In this document: piece by piece, positions 14,478-24,665 of the stretch
Layout: every line of letters begins with the position of its first letter
How positions within the stretch are numbered: the first letter of the stretch is position 1
DNA from: Flavobacteriaceae bacterium
Lineage (GTDB): Bacteria > Bacteroidota > Bacteroidia > Flavobacteriales > Flavobacteriaceae
DNA length: 64,000 nucleotides
Assembly: GCA_947453195.1 (NCBI GenBank)
Contig: CANGFO010000003.1
Location: forward strand, 1-64,000
Direction of reading: 5' to 3'
The notes under the pieces: generated by a model
The model's input: only the letters and a program-made list of their open reading frames with translations
Databases searched by the model: none
Told to the model about the DNA's origin: nothing
Made by a program: the position numbers and the translations under genes

Positions 14478-16943
14478 ATGGCAAAAACAGTTAAGAAAGA
14501 TACCGCCAAAACTGATCTTCCTGGAGAAAAACTTCCTTGGAAACTACATAGACAATACAAAGTAATTCTTGGTTTCCTTTTGATTTTAATTTCTATTGGA
14601 TTAACAGTAGCCTTTATTTCTTGGTTTAAATATGGAGCTGAAGATCAGAGTAATTACAATCAATTTCCAAACTTAAAATCAGAATCTGGTAATTGGGCAG
14701 GTCAATTAGGAAGTATGGTCTCTGAATTTTTTATCAGAAACGGATTTGGTGTGGCTTCCTTTTTATTTATCAAAATGTTTTTTCTAATTGGTCTTTACTT
14801 AGTTTTAGATTTACCCGTAAAAAGATTGCGCAACTCCTGGTTTTGGGATTTGTATTTCATAATGCTAACTTCGGTTACCCTAGGATTTTTCGCCGATGCC
14901 ATACCTGATCTTGGTGGTGCTATTGGTTTTGAAATAAACGACTTCTTCAGCATCCTAATTGGTAAAATAGGAACTGTACTACTAATCGTTTTTGGCATTT
15001 TAATTTATTTGTTTTTCAAAATAAAAGTTTCTCCTGATGGAATTAAAACTTTTTTCGAAAACCGACAAAAGCAAATGAGTGAAGATATGGAAGAAATGCA
15101 ATCGTTTCAAGACACCTCCACCGCTTATAATTTGGAAGAATATGCTGTAGAAGAGCAACCTGAAAAAGAAGAGGAAGAGGAAGAGGAACAAATAGAGGCG
15201 CCATATATTAAGCCAACTTCTCAATTTGAAGTGAATAGAGAAGAATTGAAACCAACTATATCAAGCTATTCAGACATTGAACTTGAACCTAGTTTAAAAA
15301 CAGAACCTACCGAACTTGAAATTGAAACTCCAGAGGTTTTCCCAACACACGACGAAGTTTTCGTTATTGAAAAAGCGTTGGAAGAGGATGTAATGGAAGA
15401 GAATTTAGCTTCTAAATTGGTGGCTGACTTTGGTTTATTTGACCCAACTTTAGAACTGTCAAATTTTAAATTTCCAACAATTGATTTATTAAAAGAATAT
15501 GCATCGGTTGGTATTACAATCAATCAGGCCGAATTAGAAGAAAATAAAAACAATATTCTTGAGACCCTTCGTAACTATAAAATCGAAATCGCTCAAATTA
15601 AAGCAACCGTTGGTCCATCGGTAACCTTATATGAAATTGTGCCTGAAGCCGGAATTCGAATTTCGAAAATTAAAAGCTTGGAAGACGATATTGCACTATC
15701 ACTAGCTGCATTAGGAATTCGTATTATCGCTCCTATTCCTGGAAAGGGAACGATTGGAATTGAGGTGCCGAACAAGAACCCTACTATGGTTCCAATGAAA
15801 ACGGTGATTGCTTCCGCAAAATTTCAAGAGGCCGAAATGGAATTGCCTATTGCTTTAGGTAAAACTATTTCTAACGAAACCTTTGTAGTTGATTTAGCCA
15901 AAATGCCTCACTTATTAATGGCAGGTGCTACAGGACAAGGAAAGTCAGTTGGACTGAATGCGGTATTAACTTCTTTGTTATACAAAAAACACCCTGCCGA
16001 AGTCAAGTTTGTTTTGGTGGATCCTAAAAAAGTGGAGCTTACTTTATTCAATAAAATCGAGCGTCATTATTTGGCTAAATTACCTGATTCGGAAGACGCA
16101 ATCATCACTGATAATAGTAAAGTAATCAACACATTAAATTCACTTTGTATTGAAATGGACAACCGTTATTCTTTATTAAAAGATGCAATGGTTAGAAACA
16201 TTAAAGAGTACAATGAAAAATTCAAATCACGAAAATTAAATCCCGAAAACGGTCACCGCTTTTTACCTTATATTGTATTGGTTGTAGACGAGTTTGCCGA
16301 TTTAATTATGACTGCAGGAAAAGAAGTTGAAACTCCTATTGCTCGTTTGGCTCAGCTGGCTCGTGCTATTGGGATTCACTTAATTATTGCAACACAAAGA
16401 CCTTCGGTAAATGTGATTACCGGAATGATTAAAGCCAATTTCCCAGCTCGAATTGCCTTTAGAGTAACTTCCAAAATTGATTCCAGAACAATTTTAGATA
16501 CAGGTGGAGCTGACCAATTAATAGGTCGAGGAGATTTATTATATTCAAATGGAAATGACTTAGTTCGTGTTCAATGTGCTTTTGTAGATACTCCCGAAGT
16601 TGAAAAAATTGTAGACTTTATTGGAGCTCAAAAAGCCTATGCCACTGCCTACCTCCTTCCTGAATATGTGGGAGAAGAAGGTAATATTAAACTAGATTTT
16701 GACATTTCAGAAAGAGATTCTATGTTTAGAGAAGCTGCTGAAATTATAGTTACTGCGCAACAAGGTTCGGCATCATTATTGCAAAGAAAATTAAAACTAG
16801 GATACAACAGAGCGGGCAGACTTATTGATCAATTGGAAGCTGCAGGAATTGTAGGTCCATTTGAAGGAAGTAAAGCACGAAGCGTAAACATTTCTGATCT
16901 TGTTGCCTTAGATCAATTTTTAAATGACGAACAAAACAATTAA
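14478..16943 (+). CDS. ftsK: DNA translocase FtsK/SpoIIIE
   Basis: An 821-residue septal DNA pump that moves the terminus region and aids chromosome dimer resolution. Four membrane segments occupy about residues 28-180. An acidic linker follows (around residue 230 there is a run of Glu). The alpha/beta motor has Walker A AGATGQGKSVGLN near residue 480 (Gln in place of the usual Ser) and Walker B-like LVVDEFADL. The C-terminal winged-helix gamma domain (about 750-812, with LQRKLKLGYNRAGRLIDQLE) reads orienting KOPS-like sites. lolA follows 5 bases later. Confidence 0.97.
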   Translation: MAKTVKKDTAKTDLPGEKLPWKLHRQYKVILGFLLILISIGLTVAFISWFKYGAEDQSNYNQFPNLKSESGNWAGQLGSMVSEFFIRNGFGVASFLFIKMFFLIGLYLVLDLPVKRLRNSWFWDLYFIMLTSVTLGFFADAIPDLGGAIGFEINDFFSILIGKIGTVLLIVFGILIYLFFKIKVSPDGIKTFFENRQKQMSEDMEEMQSFQDTSTAYNLEEYAVEEQPEKEEEEEEEQIEAPYIKPTSQFEVNREELKPTISSYSDIELEPSLKTEPTELEIETPEVFPTHDEVFVIEKALEEDVMEENLASKLVADFGLFDPTLELSNFKFPTIDLLKEYASVGITINQAELEENKNNILETLRNYKIEIAQIKATVGPSVTLYEIVPEAGIRISKIKSLEDDIALSLAALGIRIIAPIPGKGTIGIEVPNKNPTMVPMKTVIASAKFQEAEMELPIALGKTISNETFVVDLAKMPHLLMAGATGQGKSVGLNAVLTSLLYKKHPAEVKFVLVDPKKVELTLFNKIERHYLAKLPDSEDAIITDNSKVINTLNSLCIEMDNRYSLLKDAMVRNIKEYNEKFKSRKLNPENGHRFLPYIVLVVDEFADLIMTAGKEVETPIARLAQLARAIGIHLIIATQRPSVNVITGMIKANFPARIAFRVTSKIDSRTILDTGGADQLIGRGDLLYSNGNDLVRVQCAFVDTPEVEKIVDFIGAQKAYATAYLLPEYVGEEGNIKLDFDISERDSMFREAAEIIVTAQQGSASLLQRKLKLGYNRAGRLIDQLEAAGIVGPFEGSKARSVNISDLVALDQFLNDEQNN

Positions 16944-16948
16944 AACTA

Positions 16949-17593
16949 ATGACTAAATTTCTTACCCTTGCCCTACTTGTTTTTGGGCTAAGCATAAACT
17001 TGAATGCGCAAGACAAAAAAGCAAAATCATTACTTGCAGAAGTAACTTCTAAAATAAAAAAATACGATAATATCGCTATTGATTTCAAGTATACGCTAAA
17101 TAATTCCAAAGAAAACGTGAACCAAGACAGCAAAGGAAACGTGGTGCTTCAAGGAAATAAATACATCTTGAATTTCATGGGGATTACTAAAATATTTGAT
17201 GGAAAAAAAACTTACACTATTGTTCCTGAAGATGAAGAAATAACCATATCCAACATGAATGATAGTGACGAAAAAGCAATCACTCCTAATAAAATGTTGA
17301 CTTTTTTTAATAACGGATATAAATTCACTTGGGATATTTTACAAAATAGTAAAGGACGAAAAATTCAATACATTAAATTAACTCCGAGCAACAACAAAGA
17401 CCAACGAAAAGAAATTTTATTAGGAATTGATGTTCAAACCAAAACTATCAACAACCTAATTGAGATTGGGAAAAATGGAACTAAAACCACTTTGACTGTT
17501 AATTCTTTCAAAACCAACCAACCGTTATCCAAAAATCAATTTACCTTTGTAGCCAGTAAATATCCAAACTACTACATCAATAAATTAGATTAA
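16949..17593 (+). CDS. LolA-like outer-membrane lipoprotein carrier
   Basis: A 214-residue periplasmic protein with a signal peptide (residues 1-20, cleaved after LNA before QD). The body has the LolA pattern: SKIKKYDNIAIDFKYTL, the strand-rich middle with ISNMNDSDE, and a C-terminal LSKNQFTF. LolA ferries lipoproteins from the Lol transporter to the outer membrane; Bacteroidota carry LolA-like proteins though LolB is usually not recognised. Sits in one operon between ftsK and an LptF/G-type permease. Confidence 0.88.
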   Translation: MTKFLTLALLVFGLSINLNAQDKKAKSLLAEVTSKIKKYDNIAIDFKYTLNNSKENVNQDSKGNVVLQGNKYILNFMGITKIFDGKKTYTIVPEDEEITISNMNDSDEKAITPNKMLTFFNNGYKFTWDILQNSKGRKIQYIKLTPSNNKDQRKEILLGIDVQTKTINNLIEIGKNGTKTTLTVNSFKTNQPLSKNQFTFVASKYPNYYINKLD

Positions 17594-17598
17594 TCTTT

Positions 17599-19410
17599 GT
17601 GAAAATAATAGATAAGTATTTATTAAAATCCTTTCTGATTTCATTTGCTACGGTATTTGTAATCTTGTTTTTTATATTTATACTTCAAGTTGTATGGTTA
17701 TTTATTTCTGAACTTGCAGGAAAAGGTTTGGATTTCATAATGATTATGAAGTTCCTTCTTTTTGCAATGCCAAGATTAATTCCTTTAGTACTTCCGCTGT
17801 CAGTTTTGTTAGCTTCAATCATGACCTATGGAAGTCTTTCTGAAAATTATGAGTTTGCTGCTATAAAATCTTCTGGAATTTCATTTCAAAGAATATTAAG
17901 AAGTAATGTCATTTTTATTCTTGTTCTAAGTGTTATCTCATTCATTTTCGCAAATAATGTAATTCCGTATGCCGAATACAAATTTATTAATTTTAGGAGA
18001 AACATTGCTCAAGTAAAACCAGCTATGGCAATAGCCGAGGGACAATTTAGCGAAATTGGAAATTACACCATCAAAGTTCAAAAAAAATCAGGGGACAAAG
18101 GAAATTACCTGACCGGAGTAACAATACATAAAAAGCTAGACTACGGACAAGGGAGCACAACAGTGATTAATGCAGAAAAAGGCGAATTAGTAAGTAGCGA
18201 AACTTCAAATACGCTGAAACTAATTCTAACAAATGGGAACTATTACGAAGACGTAATTCCTAGTAATTATGCAGATCGAATAAAAATTCCGTTTGTAAAA
18301 GGGACTTTTAAAAGAGATGTTATCAACATCGATTTATCAAAATTAAATCAGACTAATACCGAGAATTTTGACATCACAGATAATACGTGGATGCTAAACA
18401 TCAATGAATTACGTTATTCGTTAGATTCTTTAAATAAAAACTACAAAAAAGACTTAGTTTCTTATACCGACAACATCTATTTAAGAACCAGTGTTAACAA
18501 CAACTATTTTACACCACAAACTTCAATTAAAAAAAATAAAGTCAATAGCATCGATTTCTTTAAAAGTTTTTCAACTACTGAAAAGCAAGAAATTTACAAA
18601 ATTGCAATTAATAATTTAGAAAATACGGGATTTTCAATTAGCAGCTCTCAAATTGAAATGGAGGCCAAATTAAAGAACATAAACAACCATTGGATTGCTT
18701 TATTTGATAAATTTAAGATTGCATTTTCATGTATTTTAATGTTTTTTATTGGAGCTCCACTTGGCTCTATCATACGTAAAGGTGGTATAGGATTACCAAT
18801 AGTTTTTGCAGTTTCTATTTTTATTGCTTATCACTTTATTAATACTTTTGGAATTAAATTAGCAGAAGAAAACCAAATTCATCCTTTTCTTGGGGTTTGG
18901 CTATCCACTATGATATTAACTCCATTAGCATTACTACTCACCTATCGAGCTGTAAATGACATTGGTGGAATGGTAAGTTTTGACGGTTTTTTTGAACCTA
19001 TAAAAAACACCTTATTGGTTAAAAAGATCAATGAAATAATTTCTAAATTTAATACAGACGAAAATCAAGAAGTTACTTCAGAATTTGTTTATCCTACAGA
19101 ATTAATAGAAAAATACAAAAATACAACTAATATTACTTTAGTACTTTACGCCATTTCAATTCTGATTTTCATTAGTATGCTTATTGCCCATACTAATTTG
19201 ATTTTAATTGCTGGCATTTTATCATTAATAGTATTCTTATTTTTTGTTTTCAAATCTCAAAAAATTATTTCAGAGATTGAATCAAAAACAAATCAAAATA
19301 TTGAACCTGGAATGTTAATTACCCTATTGGTAGCATTTCCGTTTTACATCCTAATTTATTTATATAATAAAAAGGAACTCTTAAAATTAGAATCTATAAT
19401 TTCTATATAA
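17599..19410 (+). CDS. LptF/LptG family permease, long form
   Basis: A 603-residue inner-membrane protein starting with GTG, 5 bases after lolA. The first 110 residues carry three helices with the LptF/G signature (DKYLLKSFLISF, then MPRLIPLVLPLSVLLASIMTYG and AIKSSGIS). A periplasmic jellyroll-like stretch follows (about 125-350), then helices around 370-450. Unlike the roughly 360-residue E. coli proteins it continues with an extra 150 residues holding further hydrophobic segments (about 515-600). It probably forms part of the LPS export ABC transporter with LptB. Confidence 0.9.
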   Translation: MKIIDKYLLKSFLISFATVFVILFFIFILQVVWLFISELAGKGLDFIMIMKFLLFAMPRLIPLVLPLSVLLASIMTYGSLSENYEFAAIKSSGISFQRILRSNVIFILVLSVISFIFANNVIPYAEYKFINFRRNIAQVKPAMAIAEGQFSEIGNYTIKVQKKSGDKGNYLTGVTIHKKLDYGQGSTTVINAEKGELVSSETSNTLKLILTNGNYYEDVIPSNYADRIKIPFVKGTFKRDVINIDLSKLNQTNTENFDITDNTWMLNINELRYSLDSLNKNYKKDLVSYTDNIYLRTSVNNNYFTPQTSIKKNKVNSIDFFKSFSTTEKQEIYKIAINNLENTGFSISSSQIEMEAKLKNINNHWIALFDKFKIAFSCILMFFIGAPLGSIIRKGGIGLPIVFAVSIFIAYHFINTFGIKLAEENQIHPFLGVWLSTMILTPLALLLTYRAVNDIGGMVSFDGFFEPIKNTLLVKKINEIISKFNTDENQEVTSEFVYPTELIEKYKNTTNITLVLYAISILIFISMLIAHTNLILIAGILSLIVFLFFVFKSQKIISEIESKTNQNIEPGMLITLLVAFPFYILIYLYNKKELLKLESIISI

Positions 19411-19421
19411 CAACTTATATA

Positions 19422-20552
19422 ATGTCAAAATCCCTACATCTAAATACCATTGAAGAAGCAATAGAAGACATCCGTCAAGGAAAAGTTATTATCGTTGTTG
19501 ATGACGAAGATCGAGAAAATGAAGGTGATTTTTTGGCTGCAGCCGAAAAAGTAACTCCCGAAATGATCAACTTTATGGCTACCCATGGAAGAGGATTAAT
19601 CTGTGCTCCGCTTACCGAAAGCCGATGTAAAGAATTGGAATTAAGACCCATGGTAAGTAACAATACCGATCACATGGAAACCGCTTTTACCGTTTCAGTA
19701 GATTTAAAAGGAAACGGAGTTACTACTGGAATTTCTGCTGCAGATAGAGCTAAAACCATATTATCATTAATAGACAATACAACCAAACCATATGATTTAG
19801 CACGCCCTGGACATATATTTCCACTAGTTGCAAAACAAGGAGGCGTATTAAGAAGAACTGGACATACTGAAGCTGCGATTGATTTTGCCCGACTTGCAGG
19901 ATTTAAACCTGCAGGTGTAATCGTAGAGATTATGAATGAAGATGGAACCATGGCTAGACTGCCTCAATTGGTTGATGTTGCCAAAAAATTCAATTTAAAA
20001 TTAGTTTCTATTGAAGACTTAGTTGCCTACCGAATGCAACACGATAGTCTTATCGTTAAGAAGGAAGATTTTGAAGTGCAAACGCGTTTTGGAAACTACA
20101 GATTAAGAGCCTACGAACAAACAACTAATAAACAAATTCATATTGCACTTACTAAAGGTACTTGGAATATGGGTGAACCTGTGCTAACCAAAATAAATTC
20201 TACTCAAGTAAATAATGATTTATTAGGAACCCTTACCAATAACGCCGACCAGCAATTGGACAATATTTTTCAAATTATCAATCAAAAAGAGCAAGGTGCT
20301 ATAATATTCATCAATCAAGATATGCAGTCGGTTAACATGCTAAGTAGAATCACCGAATTAAAAACGTTGCAAGAAAAAGGAATTCTTAAAGCTCCTAAAA
20401 TTGTAATTGATAGTAAAGATTTTGGTATTGGTGCACAAATACTTCACGATATTGATGTATCTAAAATAAAATTAATCTCCAATACCGAACACACAAAACG
20501 TGTAGGTATGATTGGTTATGGTTTGGAAATAATAGAATATGTGAATTACTAA
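19422..20552 (+). CDS. ribB: DHBP synthase with degenerate GTP cyclohydrolase II domain
   Basis: A 376-residue RibBA-type protein of riboflavin synthesis. The N-terminal 200 residues are a complete 3,4-dihydroxy-2-butanone-4-phosphate synthase: [21 protein letters not shown], and [14 protein letters not shown] supply the acidic and His residues that act on ribulose 5-phosphate. The C-terminal half aligns in length with GTP cyclohydrolase II but lacks its three zinc Cys (SxxCLTGDxxxSxRCDCG is replaced by [18 protein letters not shown]), so it should not open GTP. This is the RibBX situation; a separate active RibA is expected elsewhere. Last gene of the tpx-ribB cluster. Confidence 0.93.
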   Translation: MSKSLHLNTIEEAIEDIRQGKVIIVVDDEDRENEGDFLAAAEKVTPEMINFMATHGRGLICAPLTESRCKELELRPMVSNNTDHMETAFTVSVDLKGNGVTTGISAADRAKTILSLIDNTTKPYDLARPGHIFPLVAKQGGVLRRTGHTEAAIDFARLAGFKPAGVIVEIMNEDGTMARLPQLVDVAKKFNLKLVSIEDLVAYRMQHDSLIVKKEDFEVQTRFGNYRLRAYEQTTNKQIHIALTKGTWNMGEPVLTKINSTQVNNDLLGTLTNNADQQLDNIFQIINQKEQGAIIFINQDMQSVNMLSRITELKTLQEKGILKAPKIVIDSKDFGIGAQILHDIDVSKIKLISNTEHTKRVGMIGYGLEIIEYVNY

Positions 20553-20572
20553 ACCCAATTCACTCAAACTTC

Positions 20573-20604
20573 ACCGATTCACCAAAATGAATCGGTTTTT
20601 TTTT
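20573..20604 (+). terminator. Terminator of the tpx-ribB cluster
   Basis: ACCGATTCA (20573-20581) pairs with 20588-20596 and is followed by nine T. A classical plus-strand intrinsic terminator. Confidence 0.9.
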
Positions 20605-20762
20605 GTTATAAAACAGAAAAACTACTTAGAAAGTAAGGAGTAAAATTTAATTTACATTACACAATAATCAACAAAAGTACCAATATGTTGAAAATAATAC
20701 ATTTTATCGCATTTAATAAACCATTAAATTATTAATAATTAAATTGATTTTTTTAATCCAAA

Positions 20763-20794
20763 TTGTAATTATTATTTCTTTTTACTTATTTTTG
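20763..20794 (+). promoter_or_regulatory. Promoter of the fused E1 dehydrogenase gene
   Basis: TTG (20763-20765), 21 bases, TATTTTTG (20787-20794). Fits the flavobacterial consensus; the start codon follows 26 bases later. Confidence 0.7.
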
Positions 20795-20820
20795 TTAAAA
20801 TAAGACAATCCATTTTTATT

Positions 20821-23226
20821 ATGGCAGATACGCAAAACAAGGTCGAAATTACTTTTGAAGATTTTAAAACAGAGGTTTTAAATGATTTTAAAATTGCAGT
20901 TACAAGTAGAGAATGTAGCTTACTAGGAAGACGTGAAGTCCTTACTGGGAAAGCGAAGTTTGGTATTTTTGGCGATGGAAAAGAAGTGCCACAGTTAGCT
21001 TTGGCTAAAGCTTTTAAAAATGGAGATTTTAGATCTGGGTACTACCGAGATCAAACTTTTATGATGGCAATTGGAGCAATGACTATTGAACAGTTTTTTG
21101 CAGGATTATACGGTCATACCGATATTAATTTTGACCCCATGAGTGCAGGCCGACAAATGGGAGGTCACTTCGCTACCCATTCGCTTGACGAAAAAGGAAA
21201 TTGGAAAAATCTTACTACACAAAAAAATTCAAGTGCCGATATCTCTCCTACTGCTGGGCAAATGCCTCGTTTGTTGGGTTTGGCGCAAGCCTCAAAAATA
21301 TATAGAAATGTTTCCGGTATTAATCAAACTAATTTCTCACAAAACGGAAATGAAATTGCTTGGGGAACGATTGGAAATGCATCCACTTCTGAAGGGTTGT
21401 TTTTTGAAACAATTAATGCTGCAGGAGTGCTTCAAGTACCAATGGTAATGAGTGTTTGGGATGATGAGTACGGAATTTCGGTACATGCAAAACACCAAAC
21501 TACCAAAGAAAACATATCAGAAGTACTAAAAGGATTTCAAAGAGATTCTAATTCTAACGGATATGAAATTCTTACAGTTAATGGATGGGATTACCCAACA
21601 TTGGTAGCTACATACGAACAAGCTGCGGCTATTGCTAGAGAAGAACATGTTCCGGTGTTAATTCACGTTAAAGAATTGACGCAACCACAAGGACACTCTA
21701 CTTCTGGAAGTCATGAGCGTTATAAAAACGCGGAACGATTAGCTTGGGAAGCAGAGTTTGATTGCCTTGCACAAATGCGAAATTGGTTGATTGAAAATAA
21801 TTTGGCTTCAAATGAAGAACTTGCAGCTATTGAAGAGCAAGCTAAAAAAGACGTTAATGAAGGCAAAAAGAATGCATGGAATTCTTTTGTAACTCCAATG
21901 AAAGAAGAACAGAAGGAGTTAGTTGAATTACTAAACAATGTTGCTCAAACCAGCGAGAACAAAATTTTTATTGAAAAAATAAGTTCCGAATTAGCAGCAA
22001 TAAAAGAACCAATCCGTAAAGAAATAATAACTACTGCTCGTAAAGTTCTTCGAATGGTAGTGAATGAAACTACTTCAAAAACGCAACTTAGCGCATGGAT
22101 CACCAACTATATTTCAAAAATCCAGCCTAAGTTTAGCTCGCACCTTTTTTCACAATCAGAAAATAACATCTTAACTTCAAAAGAGGTTGACCCTATTTAT
22201 GCAAATGATTCAGAAGATGTAGATGCACGATTGGTTTTAAGAGATAATTTTGATGCAATTTTTACCAAATACCCTGAAGCCTTAATTTTCGGAGAAGATT
22301 CTGGAAATATAGGTGATGTAAATCAAGGACTGGAAGGAATGCAAGAAAAGTATGGTGAACTTCGTGTTGCCGATGTGGGAATTAGAGAAGCAACCATCCT
22401 TGGACAAGGAATCGGAATGGCATTACGAGGCTTACGCCCAATTGCTGAAATTCAATATTTAGATTATTTGTTATATGCCATTCAAATCATGAGTGATGAT
22501 TTGGCAACTCTACAATACAGAACGCATGGACGTCAAAAAGCACCCTTAATTATTAGAACTCGTGGACACCGCTTAGAAGGTGTTTGGCATTCGGGGTCTC
22601 CAATGGGAATGATTATTAATGCCGTGCGCGGAATTCATGTATTAGTTCCAAGAAACATGACTAAAGCGGCAGGTTTTTATAACACCCTATTAGAAAAAGA
22701 CGAGCCAGCTTTGGTAATTGAATGCTTAAATGGTTACCGATTAAAAGAAAAAATGCCAACCAATTTAGGTGAATTTAAAACCGCTATTGGCGTAGTGGAA
22801 ACCATTAAAGAAGGAACTGATATCACCTTAGTATCTTACGGATCTACATTAAGATTAGTTGAACAAGCTGCTAAAGAGCTTGAAAGCGTTGGGATTAATG
22901 CTGAAATAATTGACGCACAATCGTTATTACCATTTGATATTAATCAGGATGTGGTGAAAAGTATTGCAAAAACGAATCGACTATTAATAGTTGACGAAGA
23001 CGTTCCCGGTGGTGCAAGTGCTTACCTATTGCAAGAGATTATTGAAAAGCAAAATGGCTACCAATATTTAGACAGCGCTCCGCAAACATTATGTTCTAAA
23101 TCACACCGACCTGCTTATGGAACCGATGGAGATTATTTTTCTAAACCGTCTGTTGAGGATATTTTTGAAAAGGTGTATGCAATAATGCATGAAGCACAAC
23201 CTCATAAATATTCAAGTTTATACTAA
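20821..23226 (+). CDS. 2-oxoacid dehydrogenase E1, alpha and beta subunits fused
   Basis: An 801-residue thiamine-diphosphate enzyme. Residues 1-430 are E1 alpha-like (YYRDQTFMMAIG; WGTIGNASTSEG; KHQTTKEN; HSTSGSHERY), and residues 460-801 are E1 beta-like (IFGEDSGNIGDVNQGLEG; VGIREATILGQGIGMA; RGHRLEGVWHSGSPMG). The combined polypeptide would decarboxylate a branched-chain 2-oxoacid (or pyruvate) and pass the acyl group to a lipoyl E2 encoded elsewhere. In the ThDP/Mg motif the usual GDG-type Asp is Asn (GNASTSEG, near residue 184), worth noting. Transcribed alone between a good promoter and a terminator. Confidence 0.9.
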   Translation: MADTQNKVEITFEDFKTEVLNDFKIAVTSRECSLLGRREVLTGKAKFGIFGDGKEVPQLALAKAFKNGDFRSGYYRDQTFMMAIGAMTIEQFFAGLYGHTDINFDPMSAGRQMGGHFATHSLDEKGNWKNLTTQKNSSADISPTAGQMPRLLGLAQASKIYRNVSGINQTNFSQNGNEIAWGTIGNASTSEGLFFETINAAGVLQVPMVMSVWDDEYGISVHAKHQTTKENISEVLKGFQRDSNSNGYEILTVNGWDYPTLVATYEQAAAIAREEHVPVLIHVKELTQPQGHSTSGSHERYKNAERLAWEAEFDCLAQMRNWLIENNLASNEELAAIEEQAKKDVNEGKKNAWNSFVTPMKEEQKELVELLNNVAQTSENKIFIEKISSELAAIKEPIRKEIITTARKVLRMVVNETTSKTQLSAWITNYISKIQPKFSSHLFSQSENNILTSKEVDPIYANDSEDVDARLVLRDNFDAIFTKYPEALIFGEDSGNIGDVNQGLEGMQEKYGELRVADVGIREATILGQGIGMALRGLRPIAEIQYLDYLLYAIQIMSDDLATLQYRTHGRQKAPLIIRTRGHRLEGVWHSGSPMGMIINAVRGIHVLVPRNMTKAAGFYNTLLEKDEPALVIECLNGYRLKEKMPTNLGEFKTAIGVVETIKEGTDITLVSYGSTLRLVEQAAKELESVGINAEIIDAQSLLPFDINQDVVKSIAKTNRLLIVDEDVPGGASAYLLQEIIEKQNGYQYLDSAPQTLCSKSHRPAYGTDGDYFSKPSVEDIFEKVYAIMHEAQPHKYSSLY

Positions 23227-23230
23227 ATAA

Positions 23231-23260
23231 AAAAACCTTCGAAATTCGAAGGTTTTTTTA
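23231..23260. terminator. Bidirectional terminator between E1 gene and glyA
   Basis: AAAACCTTCG (from 23232) pairs with CGAAGGTTTT (to 23256), with an A run before and a T run after. It serves the convergent genes on both strands. Confidence 0.85.
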
Positions 23261-23279
23261 TCTTTTAGTTGTAGTTTGA

Positions 23280-24554
23280 CTAAAATACGAACATCGCTCT
23301 TTCTCCCATCATTTCGTTAACTTCTTCAGCAACTTGAGCAATTACTTCTTCATCGTTTGGATTCATCAACACTCTATCAATTAATTCAACAACAGTCTCC
23401 ATATCTTCTTCAACTAAACCACGAGTTGTGATTGCAGGAGTTCCTACACGAATACCTGAAGTGATAAAAGGTGATTTGTCATCAAACGGAACCATATTCT
23501 TATTTACCGTAATCTCAGCTTTCACTAAAGCGTTTTCAGCTTCTTTACCCGTGATATTTTTATTTCTTAAATCAATTAACATCATGTGATTGTCAGTTCC
23601 ACCTGAAATTAATTGATATCCTCTTTTATTAAATGCTGCTGCCATTGCTTTAGCATTTTTTTGTACTTGCATTGCATATCTAAAAAACTCATCAGTTAAA
23701 CACTCACCAAAAGCCACTGCTTTGGCAGCAATAATATGCATAAGTGGTCCACCTTGATTTCCAGGGAATACAGCTAAATCTAATAAAGATGACATCATTC
23801 TAATTTCACCTTTTGGAGTTGTTAATCCCCATGGGTTTTCAAAATCTTTACCCATCAAAATCATTCCTCCTCTTGGCCCACGCAACGTTTTATGAGTGGT
23901 AGTAGTTACAATATGACAATGCGGAATTGGATCATTCAATAATCCTTTTGCAATTAATCCTGCAGGATGCGAGATATCGGCAAGCAATAAGGCTCCAACG
24001 CTATCAGCAATTTCACGGAAACGTTTAAAATCCATATCTCTACAATAAGCTGAGGCTCCTGCAATGATTAATTTAGGCTGCTCTTTAGTGGCAATAGCTT
24101 GGATTTTATCATAATCAAACTGACCTGTTTCTGCCTCAACTCCATAAAAACTTGGCGTATAAATTCTACCAGAGAAATTAACTGGAGAACCATGAGTTAA
24201 GTGACCTCCATGAGATAAATCAAAACCTAATATTTTATCACCCGGTTGCAAACATGCAGCAAAAACAGCGGTATTCGCTTGAGAACCAGAATGCGGTTGC
24301 ACATTTGCATATTCAGCTCCAAATAATGCTTTGGCTCTATCAATAGCAATTTGCTCTACAACATCAACTACTTCACATCCTCCGTAATATCTTTTTCCTG
24401 GATATCCTTCTGCATACTTATTGGTTAAACAAGATCCTGCAGCTTCCATTACCTGGTCACTTACAAAATTTTCAGAGGCAATTAGCTCTATTCCATGTAT
24501 TTGTCTGTCTTGTTCATCAAGAATCAAGTCAAAGATTTCTTCGTCGCGTTGCAT
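23280..24554 (-). CDS. glyA: Serine hydroxymethyltransferase
   Basis: A 424-residue PLP enzyme converting serine and tetrahydrofolate to glycine and 5,10-methylene-THF, in the cytoplasm. [27 protein letters not shown], the PLP lysine in [15 protein letters not shown] and a Gly-rich region [10 protein letters not shown] are all present. I chose [10 protein letters not shown] (24554) over an in-frame ATG 30 bases upstream because the family begins here. Divergent from fumarylacetoacetase. Confidence 0.97.
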   Translation of the reverse strand: MQRDEEIFDLILDEQDRQIHGIELIASENFVSDQVMEAAGSCLTNKYAEGYPGKRYYGGCEVVDVVEQIAIDRAKALFGAEYANVQPHSGSQANTAVFAACLQPGDKILGFDLSHGGHLTHGSPVNFSGRIYTPSFYGVEAETGQFDYDKIQAIATKEQPKLIIAGASAYCRDMDFKRFREIADSVGALLLADISHPAGLIAKGLLNDPIPHCHIVTTTTHKTLRGPRGGMILMGKDFENPWGLTTPKGEIRMMSSLLDLAVFPGNQGGPLMHIIAAKAVAFGECLTDEFFRYAMQVQKNAKAMAAAFNKRGYQLISGGTDNHMMLIDLRNKNITGKEAENALVKAEITVNKNMVPFDDKSPFITSGIRVGTPAITTRGLVEEDMETVVELIDRVLMNPNDEEVIAQVAEEVNEMMGERAMFVF

Positions 24555-24598
24555 GTTTTTATTTTTTAAAAAATTGTTTGTCAAAACTACAAAATATG

Positions 24599-24629
24599 TT
24601 TGTCAAATAAATTCTAAATGATATATTTG
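24599..24629 (+). promoter_or_regulatory. Consensus promoter of the fumarylacetoacetase gene
   Basis: TTTG (24599-24602), exactly 19 bases, TATATTTG (24622-24629): a perfect flavobacterial promoter. On the other strand TAGTTTTG (24582-24589) may serve glyA. Confidence 0.85.
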
Positions 24630-24665
24630 ATTACATTTTTTTCAACAACAAATCAACATTCTATT

